DNA of 64,000 bases, taken from contig JAHXIV010000013.1 of assembly GCA_025655455.1 (NCBI GenBank), forward strand, positions 62,001 to 126,000. Direction: 5' to 3'. The notes under the pieces are model-generated. The model was not told the origin of the DNA. It saw only the letters and a list, made by a program, of their open reading frames with translations, and ran no database searches. The position numbers and the translations under genes are program-made. Below are positions 51,282-59,231 of this stretch, one piece after another. The DNA is from a gamma proteobacterium symbiont of Taylorina sp. (GTDB taxonomy: Bacteria; Pseudomonadota; Gammaproteobacteria; GRL18). Every line of letters begins with the position of its first letter. Positions within the stretch are counted from its first letter, which is position 1.

Positions 51282-51725
51282 ATGTCGGAAAACCGCAAAT
51301 CATGGGGGCAGCATCTTGTATTGGATCTTGGTGGCTGCAATGAAAATATCTGCCGCAAGGAAGACATTAGTAAGTTTGTCAAAGAGCTGGTTAAAGCAAT
51401 CAAAATGGTAGCCTATGGTGAACCTGTTATTGTACATTTTGCCGAACACAGTTATGAAGCTGCGGGTTATTCGCTGGTACAGCTAATAGAAACATCTGCT
51501 ATCATGGGGCATTTTAGTGACAATAATCGTGATGCCTACCTGGATATTTTTTCCTGCAAAAGCATTGACAAGGATATGGCGATTCAGGTGGTAGAAAAGC
51601 ATTTTGCTCCACAACAAATCCGTGCCGCATTCCTGGAACGGGGTATTGACTTGCCGCTGCAGTCGCCATTTCAAGATCACAACACATCAGTCAACCCCAC
51701 TGCAAACACACAACATGCACTTTAA
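51282..51725 (+). CDS. SpeD-like pyruvoyl-type decarboxylase homolog
   Basis: A 147-aa protein of the S-adenosylmethionine decarboxylase family. GQHLVLDLGGCNENICR at the start and SYEAAGYSLVQLIETSAIMGHF around the self-cleavage site (Ser72, with ET before) match SpeD. After it come DAYLDIFSCKSID and KHFAPQQIRAAFLERGI. The His that normally follows the cleavage Ser is Ala here, so AdoMet binding or chemistry may be altered. Some SpeD homologs are known to have become ornithine or arginine decarboxylases. Being just upstream of nspC (11-bp overlap) supports a polyamine role. ATG 51282 has GAGGAGAAG upstream. Confidence 0.75.
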   Translation: MSENRKSWGQHLVLDLGGCNENICRKEDISKFVKELVKAIKMVAYGEPVIVHFAEHSYEAAGYSLVQLIETSAIMGHFSDNNRDAYLDIFSCKSIDKDMAIQVVEKHFAPQQIRAAFLERGIDLPLQSPFQDHNTSVNPTANTQHAL

Positions 51726-52854
51726 CACGCCATGTTATGTTATTGATGAACAAAAATTATTAAAGAATCTGGAGAAAATCCAGTGGTTACGTAAGCACGC
51801 AAATATCAAGTCAGTACTGGCATTAAAATGTTTTTCCACCTGGCCTGTTTTTAAATTCATGCAAGCCTATATGGATGGCACTACGAGCAGTTCATTGTAT
51901 GAAGCTAAACTGGGTTATGAGGAGTTCGGGAAAGAAGTACACGCTTATAGCGTGGCTTTTGCACAAGATGAAATCCACGATTTAAAGCAATATGCCGATA
52001 AAGTGATTTTTAACTCGGTTAAGCAGTTAAAAACCTTTTATGCCGAACTGGATACAGTGGATATCGGCTTACGAATAAATCCGCGCATCAGTTATTCTGA
52101 CTATGATCTGGCCGATCCAGCCCGTCAGTATTCACGCCTGGGAGTCACCGATAACTCATCAGTCATGGCAATAGCACATTTAATCAATGGCGTCATGTTT
52201 CATTACAACTGCGAAAACAATGATTTCCAACATTTTTCGCAGCAACTGGATCATATCGGCAAAACCTATCACGATTTATTACATCAACTGGACTGGGTAA
52301 GCCTGGGCGGTGGACTCTATTTTACACTGGATGATTATCCTCTGGAGAAATTTGCCGCTAAATTAAAGGCATTCGGTGAGCAGTTTGGAATACAGATTTA
52401 CCTCGAACCCGGAGAAACAGCAATAACAGATTCTGCCAGTCTGGTGACTACGGTACTGGATATTGTTCACAATGAAATGGATGTTGCGATTGTCGATAGC
52501 TCAACAGAAGCACACATGCTGGATTTGTTAATTTATCAAGAGCCCGCTGAAATTGAAAAAGTGCAGCAGACTGAACGACGTACTGAACAAGCTACTAAAC
52601 AGAGCAGCAAATATCATTACATGATAGCCGGCAAGACCTGCCTTGCCGGGGATATATTTGGTGAATATGATTTTAATACCCCATTACAAACAGGTGACCA
52701 GATTCACTTTTCTGATGCGGCGGGTTATACGATGGTAAAAATGAACTGGTTTAATGGTTTAAAAATGCCGTCTATTGTTATCAAGCGTCTGGATGGTCAA
52801 TATGATACAGTAAAGACGTTCAACTATAGTGATTTTAAGCAAAATCTGGGATAA
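51715..52854 (+). CDS. nspC: carboxynorspermidine/carboxyspermidine decarboxylase
   Basis: A 379-aa PLP enzyme of fold III (alanine racemase-like barrel) that decarboxylates carboxynorspermidine or carboxyspermidine to norspermidine or spermidine. The opening HFNTPCYVIDEQKLLKNL, PLP Lys near 38 (VLALKCFSTW), MFHYNCENND, DWVSLGGGLYFT, LEPGETA and the catalytic CLAGDIFGEY are characteristic. Start at 51715, overlapping the SpeD-like gene by 11 bp, since the longer frame runs antisense-free through it. The insert EKVQQTERRTEQATKQSS after residue 280 is a hydrophilic loop. Its product and that of the two dehydrogenases form the alternative spermidine route. Confidence 0.9.
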   Translation: MHFNTPCYVIDEQKLLKNLEKIQWLRKHANIKSVLALKCFSTWPVFKFMQAYMDGTTSSSLYEAKLGYEEFGKEVHAYSVAFAQDEIHDLKQYADKVIFNSVKQLKTFYAELDTVDIGLRINPRISYSDYDLADPARQYSRLGVTDNSSVMAIAHLINGVMFHYNCENNDFQHFSQQLDHIGKTYHDLLHQLDWVSLGGGLYFTLDDYPLEKFAAKLKAFGEQFGIQIYLEPGETAITDSASLVTTVLDIVHNEMDVAIVDSSTEAHMLDLLIYQEPAEIEKVQQTERRTEQATKQSSKYHYMIAGKTCLAGDIFGEYDFNTPLQTGDQIHFSDAAGYTMVKMNWFNGLKMPSIVIKRLDGQYDTVKTFNYSDFKQNLG

Positions 52855-52891
52855 CTATCCCTGTTTGCAATTTATATATGGAATATCTTAA

Positions 52892-54136
52892 ATGAAAAAT
52901 AATATACTTATTCTCGGTGCAGGTGGTGTTGCTAATGTCGTTGCACATAAATGCGCCCAACACAATGATATTCTTGGTAATATTTGTATTGCATCCCGAA
53001 CCCTGAGCAAATGCGATACAATCATCGACAGTGTACATCGTAAAAACAATCTGAAAGATGCGAGTAAAAGACTGTATTCCCGCCAGATTGATGCGCTGGA
53101 TATTGACGCCACTGCACAACTGATTGAAGACACGCATTCAGAGATTGTTATCAATGTCGGCAGTCCGTTTATTAATATGTCAGTATTGCAGGCTTGCCTG
53201 AAAGCAGGAGCAGCCTATATAGATACGGCCATTCACGAAGACCCCGACAAGATCTGTGAAAGTCCACCCTGGTATGCCAACTATGAATGGAAATATCTGG
53301 ATGCCTGTAAAGAAAAAGGACTAACGGCTATTCTTGGTGCAGGCTTTGATCCTGGTGTCGTCAATGCCTATTGTGCCTATGCAGTTAAGCATTATTTTGA
53401 CACAATTGACAGCATTGATATTATGGATGTAAATGCCGGAGATCATGGTAAATATTTCGCAACCAATTTTGATCCTGAAATCAATTTCAGGGAATTTACC
53501 GGACAGGTCTGGACATGGATAGAGGGTAAATGGGTGAGTAAAGCTGTGCATGCAGAAAAGCAAAACTATACATTCCCTGTCGTTGGCGAGCAAACCATTT
53601 ATTTAACCGGACACGATGAACTGCATTCCCTGTCCAAAAATATCAAGGCGGATACCATTCGTTTCTGGATGGGGTTTGGCGATCATTATATTAACTGCTT
53701 TAATGTATTAAAAAATATTGGCTTACTCTCTGAACAACCCGTGACAACCGCAGAAGGTCTGGAAGTCGTGCCGCTAAAAGTGGTTAAAGCCTGTCTGCCT
53801 GACCCTGCATCGCTTGCTGAAAACTACACGGGTAAAACCTGTATCGGCAATCTGGTCAAGGGCAAAAAGAACGGCGAAGAAAAAGAAATCTTTATCTATA
53901 ATACCTGCGATCACAAAGCCTGCTATGAAGAGGTGGAATCCCAGGCCATTTCCTATACTGCAGGTGTACCCGCAGCGGCAACAGCCATCCTGATTGCCAA
54001 TGAAAGCTGGGATGTCAAACACATGGTTAATGTAGAAGAGCTTGATCCTGATCCCTTTATTGAGCTGCTGGATAAGATGGGTCTCAGTACTGAGGTTACT
54101 CAGTCCGACTCTGGAAAAGAGAAAGGGGAAGACTGA
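52892..54136 (+). CDS. carboxynorspermidine synthase/dehydrogenase, copy 1
   Basis: A 414-aa saccharopine-dehydrogenase-family enzyme. The Rossmann opening LILGAGGVANVVAHKCAQ, ILGAGFDPGVVNAYCAYAV and NAGDHGKYFATNFDPEINF are characteristic. The reaction condenses aspartate semialdehyde with diaminopropane or putrescine using NADPH, giving carboxynorspermidine or carboxyspermidine. About 70% of its residues match copy 2 directly downstream by eye (not aligned). Preceded by nspC with a 37-bp gap. Confidence 0.9.
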   Translation: MKNNILILGAGGVANVVAHKCAQHNDILGNICIASRTLSKCDTIIDSVHRKNNLKDASKRLYSRQIDALDIDATAQLIEDTHSEIVINVGSPFINMSVLQACLKAGAAYIDTAIHEDPDKICESPPWYANYEWKYLDACKEKGLTAILGAGFDPGVVNAYCAYAVKHYFDTIDSIDIMDVNAGDHGKYFATNFDPEINFREFTGQVWTWIEGKWVSKAVHAEKQNYTFPVVGEQTIYLTGHDELHSLSKNIKADTIRFWMGFGDHYINCFNVLKNIGLLSEQPVTTAEGLEVVPLKVVKACLPDPASLAENYTGKTCIGNLVKGKKNGEEKEIFIYNTCDHKACYEEVESQAISYTAGVPAAATAILIANESWDVKHMVNVEELDPDPFIELLDKMGLSTEVTQSDSGKEKGED

Positions 54137-54137
54137 T

Positions 54138-55358
54138 ATGAAAAACGTACTCATTATCGGGGCAGGAGGCGTCGGAGCCGTCGTCGTACATAAATGCGCC
54201 CAAAATAATGATGTCCTGGGCGATATCTGCATTGCCTCAAGAACCTTTAAGAAGTGTGAAGCGATTATCGACAGTGTGCATAGAAAAGATAATCTGAAAG
54301 ACAAAAATAAACAGCTCTATGCCAGACAGCTTGATGCTAGTAAACAAGAAAATATCGTTACAGCCATTCAGGAAACAGCCTCTGACATCGTGATTAATGT
54401 TGGCACGGCGTTTATTAATGAAGTCATTATGGATGCCTGCCTGGAAGCAGGGGCAGCCTATATTGATACAGCAGTCGCGGAAGATATTAATATCATTAAT
54501 GCGCCATACCCCTGGTATGCTGAATTTGAATGGAAGCGTAAACCACTATTTGCCGAAAAAGGTGTAACCGCTATTCTGGGCGCAGGTTTTGATCCAGGTG
54601 TGGTCAATGCCTATTGTGCTTATGCCTTAAAACATGAATTTGACAAGATCAATGTGATCGATATTATGGATGTTAACGCGGGTGATCACGGCAAATACTT
54701 CTCTACCAATTTTGACCCGGAAATCAATCTGCGGGAAATTCTTGAAGACGTGGGTTACTGGGAAGACCGACAATGGAAGGAATGTGAACACCATGAAATA
54801 TCCAGGTCTTATCCCTTTCCTGTGGCCGGCGAGCAAAAAGTGTATTTAATGGGGCATGATGAAGTGCATTCCCTGTCCATCAATATGGATGTTGATACGG
54901 TGCGTTTCTGGATGGGTTTTGGAGAGCATTATCTAAACTGTTTTCAGGTGCTGGAAAATATTGGCCTGCTCAGTCACGAACCTGTGACCACAGCGGAAGG
55001 GCAGCAAGTGATCCCTTTAAAAGTAGTCAAAGCCTGCTTGCCTGACCCCTCATCTCTAGCCGCAGGATATACCGGGAAAACCTGTATCGGTAATCTGATT
55101 AAAGGTGAAAAAGACGGCAAGGAAAAAACCATTTTTATCTATAATATTTGTGACCATCAGGAATGTTATAATGAGGTTGAATCACAAGCTATTTCCTATA
55201 CAGCAGGAGTGCCGCCTGTTGCAGCAGCCATATTAATTGCAGAGGGGGTATGGGATGTCAAAAAAATGGTTAATGTGGAAGAGCTTGATGCTGATCCTTT
55301 TCTCGACTTACTAAAAACAATGGGCTTGCCCACTTCAATAAGGATTGAGGAATGTTAG
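54138..55358 (+). CDS. carboxynorspermidine synthase/dehydrogenase, copy 2
   Basis: A 406-aa tandem paralog of the preceding gene, starting one base after its stop. Motifs are the same (LIIGAGGVGAVVVHKCAQ, GAGFDPGVVNAYCAYAL, NAGDHGKYFSTNFDPEINL). Differences cluster in the acceptor region near 100-150 (VAEDINIINAPYPWYAEFEWK against IHEDPDKICESPPWYANYEWK-type sequence, both given in part only). That could mean distinct amine preferences or a heteromeric enzyme. Its stop overlaps the ATG of the P-type ATPase by seven bases, so translation is coupled. Confidence 0.9.
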   Translation: MKNVLIIGAGGVGAVVVHKCAQNNDVLGDICIASRTFKKCEAIIDSVHRKDNLKDKNKQLYARQLDASKQENIVTAIQETASDIVINVGTAFINEVIMDACLEAGAAYIDTAVAEDINIINAPYPWYAEFEWKRKPLFAEKGVTAILGAGFDPGVVNAYCAYALKHEFDKINVIDIMDVNAGDHGKYFSTNFDPEINLREILEDVGYWEDRQWKECEHHEISRSYPFPVAGEQKVYLMGHDEVHSLSINMDVDTVRFWMGFGEHYLNCFQVLENIGLLSHEPVTTAEGQQVIPLKVVKACLPDPSSLAAGYTGKTCIGNLIKGEKDGKEKTIFIYNICDHQECYNEVESQAISYTAGVPPVAAAILIAEGVWDVKKMVNVEELDADPFLDLLKTMGLPTSIRIEEC

Positions 55359-57406
55359 TCAATGGACTATTGCTGCTGAGCGGTATAGGAAGCAGCTTTC
55401 TAACCTCTGCACTGGTGCATAAAAAATATCATAAAAAAATCAATTACAAAAAGTTTATCTTTTCCCTTACTGTGCCTGATAACACTTTACTTGGTAAGAA
55501 GGGAACCAAAAAGAAGGCGCTGCTGCCTGATAAGGAAGCTCTTCAGGAAACGGATATAGCGAGTGTTGAAGAATGGATTGACGGGCATTTAACACTCTCC
55601 AGTATTGCCATGGGAACGACTCTTGTCGGCATCTGGCTGCCACCCTTTTCACTGATTAGTATCGCCACACTCGCTTATCTGACCATTCCTATGGTGCAGC
55701 GTTCTTATCATGGTATTGTTCATCAGCGTAAACTCAAGGTCGATATGGTTAACCTGGTGACCCTGCCCTTGCTGATAGGCTCAGGCTATCTTCCCGTTGC
55801 AGCATTTGGTTATTGGCTCTATTATATGGGTCTCAAGGTGATGGCCAAGGCTAAAAACAACTCACATAATCAGTTAACGCATATCTTTCAGGAGTGTATG
55901 AGTACCGTCTGGATAGTAAAAGATGGTATCGAAATAGAAATAAATTTTGAAGAATTACAGGTTGGTGATATTGCGGTGATTCAGGGAGGAGAAACCATTC
56001 CTGTCGATGGCACGATCATCAAGGGGTTTGCCAGTATTGATCAACGGGCCATGACCGGGGAAGCCCAGCCCGCAGAAAAAGAAACAGGTGAATCCGTGTT
56101 TGCATTCACCCTGATGCTTACTGGAAAAATCTGGGTAAAAGTTGAAAAAGCAGGCGATGAAACCGTTGCTTCTCAAATTCAGTTACTATTAAACGATACC
56201 ACCGATTATACCGCTTCTGTTGAGCTGCGTGTTGAAGAATTATCAGACCGACTAGCGTTCCCTTCGCTCGTTTTAGGTGCGCTTGCACTACCTGTTGCCG
56301 GTTATACCAGTGCTTTAGTAGTACTGGATTCAGCTTTGATTGATCATCTTAATATCACAGGTAACCTTAATGTATTAAGTCACCTGTCCAATGCAACACA
56401 GCATCGATTGCTGATTAAAGACGGACGTGCTTTGGAGCATCTGAAGAACATCGATACAATTGTTTTTGATAAAACAGGAACGCTCACTCAAGAGATCCCC
56501 CATGTAGGAAAGATTTACGCCAATCACTCTTTCACTGAAGAAGAGGTGCTCATCTATGCTGCCACAGCCGAATATAAACAAAAGCACCCGATTGCCAAAG
56601 CCATATTAAAAGCGGTTGAAGAACAGGTCTTAACATTGCCCATTATTGATGATACTCAGTATGAAATAGGTTATGGGATAAAAGTGACTGTCAACAAGCA
56701 GACCATCCGGGTGGGCAGCGGCCGGTTTATGGCACTTGAAAACATATCGGTTTCAACTGATTATAAAATTCTGCAAGATGATGCCAATCAACAGGGCTAT
56801 TCATTAGTTTATATTGCAGTAGATCAGCAACTGGCAGGAATCATTGAACTCCACCCCACTATTCGTCCAGAAGCAAAGGATATTATCAAACAGTTAAAAC
56901 AACGTGGTTTGTCACTGGCTATCATTTCGGGAGACCATGAAAAACCCACTCAGGCACTGGCCGGGGAATTAGGTATTGACCTCTATTTTGCCGAAACCAT
57001 GCCGCAAGACAAGGCTGATATCGTTAAGCAATTACAACAGCAGGGAAAATCGGTTTGTTTTGTTGGCGATGGCATCAATGACACCATCGCACTGAAACAA
57101 GCGGATGTTTCTATTTCATTGAACAGTGCGTCTTCAATTGCTGCTGATACTGCACAGATCGTATTAATGGATGATAACCTGCAACAATTTCCCAAACTCT
57201 TTGAATTGTCTGAAAGTCTGGAGAGCAATTATAAGAAAAGCCTGCTATGGGACATCATTCCAAACATGATTAATATTGGTGGAGCCTATTTCTTTCACCT
57301 TGGCGTTTATGGCGCCCTGGGTATTTACAGCATTGGCCTGGCAGGTGGTGTTCTTAATGGAGTATTCCCAGCACTTAAGGCAAAGAAAAAATTGCCAGAA
57401 ATCTAA
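55352..57406 (+). CDS. P-type ATPase related to P1B, lacking HMA and CPx, coupled to polyamine genes
   Basis: Third CPx-less pump (684 aa). N-terminal membrane segment, basic stretch, then two helix pairs. Actuator TGEAQPAEKE near 235, the TM4 segment reads NITGNLNVLSH with neither Cys nor the usual Pro (about 332-336), DKTGT near 372, KHPIAKA, GDGINDTIAL near 572. The catalytic core is intact. Its start lies inside the last codons of the polyamine dehydrogenase, so it is made in step with the polyamine enzymes. A polyamine or other organic cation is therefore a better candidate substrate than a soft metal. Its 3' end is duplicated as a relic at 61365. Confidence 0.85.
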   Translation: MLVNGLLLLSGIGSSFLTSALVHKKYHKKINYKKFIFSLTVPDNTLLGKKGTKKKALLPDKEALQETDIASVEEWIDGHLTLSSIAMGTTLVGIWLPPFSLISIATLAYLTIPMVQRSYHGIVHQRKLKVDMVNLVTLPLLIGSGYLPVAAFGYWLYYMGLKVMAKAKNNSHNQLTHIFQECMSTVWIVKDGIEIEINFEELQVGDIAVIQGGETIPVDGTIIKGFASIDQRAMTGEAQPAEKETGESVFAFTLMLTGKIWVKVEKAGDETVASQIQLLLNDTTDYTASVELRVEELSDRLAFPSLVLGALALPVAGYTSALVVLDSALIDHLNITGNLNVLSHLSNATQHRLLIKDGRALEHLKNIDTIVFDKTGTLTQEIPHVGKIYANHSFTEEEVLIYAATAEYKQKHPIAKAILKAVEEQVLTLPIIDDTQYEIGYGIKVTVNKQTIRVGSGRFMALENISVSTDYKILQDDANQQGYSLVYIAVDQQLAGIIELHPTIRPEAKDIIKQLKQRGLSLAIISGDHEKPTQALAGELGIDLYFAETMPQDKADIVKQLQQQGKSVCFVGDGINDTIALKQADVSISLNSASSIAADTAQIVLMDDNLQQFPKLFELSESLESNYKKSLLWDIIPNMINIGGAYFFHLGVYGALGIYSIGLAGGVLNGVFPALKAKKKLPEI

Positions 57407-57425
57407 CACGGATGAATTGGATAAG

Positions 57426-57523
57426 TCTCTTATCAGACATAAAACCTTACCCCTGCCTTATTTGCAATGTAATTTATGTTTGCAAAGCGACAGCAGTAAA
57501 ATTTTATTTGCTGACGGCTCCTA
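57426..57523 (+). repeat. dispersed hairpin repeat, copy 7
   Basis: Starts CTCTTATCAGACATAAAACC, centre TATTTGCAATG and ATGTTTGCAAAGCGACAGC, then AGTAAAATTTTATTTGCTGA and CGGCTCC. It sits between the convergent ATPase and znuB-like genes and may end both transcripts. Confidence 0.65.
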
Positions 57524-57526
57524 TAC

Positions 57527-58327
57527 TTAAGTCTTAGTATTTTTCATAATCATATTAATTTTATTTTTATTTTTATTTTTATTTTTATTTTTGAGTATAT
57601 TTGTTGCTAAGGCAGTCGTTGCAATCATCCAGACTATAACGGCTCCGCTTGGTAAATCTAATATTGATGAAAGGATTAATCCTAGCCCATAACCGAGTGT
57701 ACCAATAACAAACCCAATGAACAATGACTGAATGCCAGAATAGTGAAGGCATCCGAGAGCTGGAATGATCAAGCTGGCAAAAACCAGATAGACGCCCACA
57801 AGTTGTACTGAACTCGTTACAGCTATTGCAAATAAGAAATAAAAGCCAATCCTTTTTTTCAAGTTAAAAACAAACCACATAAGCAGAACAAAAAATGTCA
57901 TCACAATTAAAGGTATCAACTGTTCCCAGGTAATCCATAAGATTTGTCCGACCAGTAAGTCCTTTAACTGTTCACCCCCATGAGGATTATTGGCTAATAA
58001 AATAATACTCCCCGTTGCAGCCAGAATAAATGAAACTCCGATTAAAGCCTCTTGATTTTGTGCATGATATTTTTCCAGATAACTCAGGATGCCTGCACCC
58101 AAAATGGCACTACCTACGGCAATGACTTGCACTTCCCAGCCATGGGCTTCAAAGCCAAGTCGGGCTGCCAAAATAACTCCAAAAGCAGCAATTTGAGCAA
58201 TGGCGAGATCAATAAAAATAATGCCACGTTTTAAGACTTCCTGTCCTAATGGTACATGAGTTGCCAATACCAACAGACCAGCAATAAATGCCGGCCCTAA
58301 AATAGTGATTTCCAGTCCAGTCATCAT
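57527..58327 (-). CDS. ZnuB-like ABC metal importer permease
   Basis: A 266-aa membrane protein with about eight helices, of the ZnuB/MntB (ABC-3) family: GLEITILGPAFIAGLLVLA, FIDLAIAQIAAFGV and the C-terminal LPSGAVIVWMIAT are typical. The start overlaps the stop of the binding-protein gene by four bases. No ABC ATPase of ZnuC type is encoded next to it, unlike most zur-regulated znuABC loci, so the ATPase must be elsewhere or borrowed. C-terminal NK repeat is a low-complexity tail. Confidence 0.82.
   Translation of the reverse strand: MMTGLEITILGPAFIAGLLVLATHVPLGQEVLKRGIIFIDLAIAQIAAFGVILAARLGFEAHGWEVQVIAVGSAILGAGILSYLEKYHAQNQEALIGVSFILAATGSIILLANNPHGGEQLKDLLVGQILWITWEQLIPLIVMTFFVLLMWFVFNLKKRIGFYFLFAIAVTSSVQLVGVYLVFASLIIPALGCLHYSGIQSLFIGFVIGTLGYGLGLILSSILDLPSGAVIVWMIATTALATNILKNKNKNKNKNKINMIMKNTKT
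57560..57592. repeat. hexanucleotide tandem repeat at the 3' end of the permease gene
   Basis: About five copies of TTTTTA encode an (NK)n tail in the leftward permease protein (NKNKNKNKNK). Copy-number slippage would only lengthen or shorten this polar C-terminus. Confidence 0.75.
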
Positions 58328-59220
58328 TTCTTTTCCTTAACCAGACGATCAATAAGTTGTTGATACCAGTCAAATAAACTTTCACCTTCATCAGGGCTTA
58401 TATTCAGCATCACAGTTGGTATCCCTGTTTTTTGTGAGAGCCATTTAGCAGCTTTGCTATCCTGGTAACTGGCATAAATAATCATATCTGCGGGAGTTTG
58501 CTTCATTCTGACAAGTAATTGAGTCAGATGTGAACTGGTGGGTGGAATACCTGGCTTGGGTTCCAGTGCTCCTACTTCGTTTAGACCTAACCATTTTTGT
58601 AAATAAATCCAGCTTCTATGATAAACTACGATAGATTTGTTTGTTAGTGACAGGGTTTGTTTACGCCATTTCTGACCCATATTAAGCCATTTCTGAGTAA
58701 ATGAATTCAGGTTGATTTGATAATTTTCTTGATTGTCAGGATCAATGGCAATTAATGTTTGACTAAGAGCTTGAGCTACTTTCAATAAACGTTCAGGATC
58801 GAGATGGACATGAGGATTACCTGCAGCGTGTACATCTCCATAACTTCGATCAAGTGTGGTCGCTTTATCAAGCAGTGTGACATAATCAGAAGCCATAAAA
58901 TAACCGGGCTTTCCAGCCTGAATGTCAGGATTGCCTGATTTTCGCAACAGCAATGGAAGCCAGCCTGCTTCAAGCTCTGCACCTGCACACACGAGCAGAT
59001 CTGCTCGTCTTGCCTTGGCAATCAGGCTGGGACGAGCCTGAATATGATGAGGATCCTGCTGATTGGTCGTTGCCTGATAAACGTTCACCTGTTTACCGCC
59101 CAATGAGTTGACCAATGATCCCCATTCAGGTTCACATGCCAACACCTGTATTTCAGCTTTAACCATTGTGCTCATGGATAACAGTAAGTTCATGAGTACT
59201 ACTTTAATGGTTGTTTTCAT
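58324..59220 (-). CDS. ZnuA-like periplasmic metal-binding protein
   Basis: A 298-aa metal-binding protein with a signal peptide (to about residue 22). It has the A-I cluster features: QDPHHIQARPSLIAKARRAD (metal His), GNPHVHLDPERLL and VVYHRSWIYLQ, with the last acidic ligand in the C-lobe. The His-rich acidic loop of classic ZnuA is reduced to a short HAAGNPHVH. Zinc or manganese import is likely. It follows the barrel protein by 11 bp and overlaps the permease gene, so outer-membrane, periplasmic and inner-membrane steps are in one operon. Confidence 0.82.
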   Translation of the reverse strand: MKTTIKVVLMNLLLSMSTMVKAEIQVLACEPEWGSLVNSLGGKQVNVYQATTNQQDPHHIQARPSLIAKARRADLLVCAGAELEAGWLPLLLRKSGNPDIQAGKPGYFMASDYVTLLDKATTLDRSYGDVHAAGNPHVHLDPERLLKVAQALSQTLIAIDPDNQENYQINLNSFTQKWLNMGQKWRKQTLSLTNKSIVVYHRSWIYLQKWLGLNEVGALEPKPGIPPTSSHLTQLLVRMKQTPADMIIYASYQDSKAAKWLSQKTGIPTVMLNISPDEGESLFDWYQQLIDRLVKEKK

Positions 59221-59231
59221 TGTATTACTCC

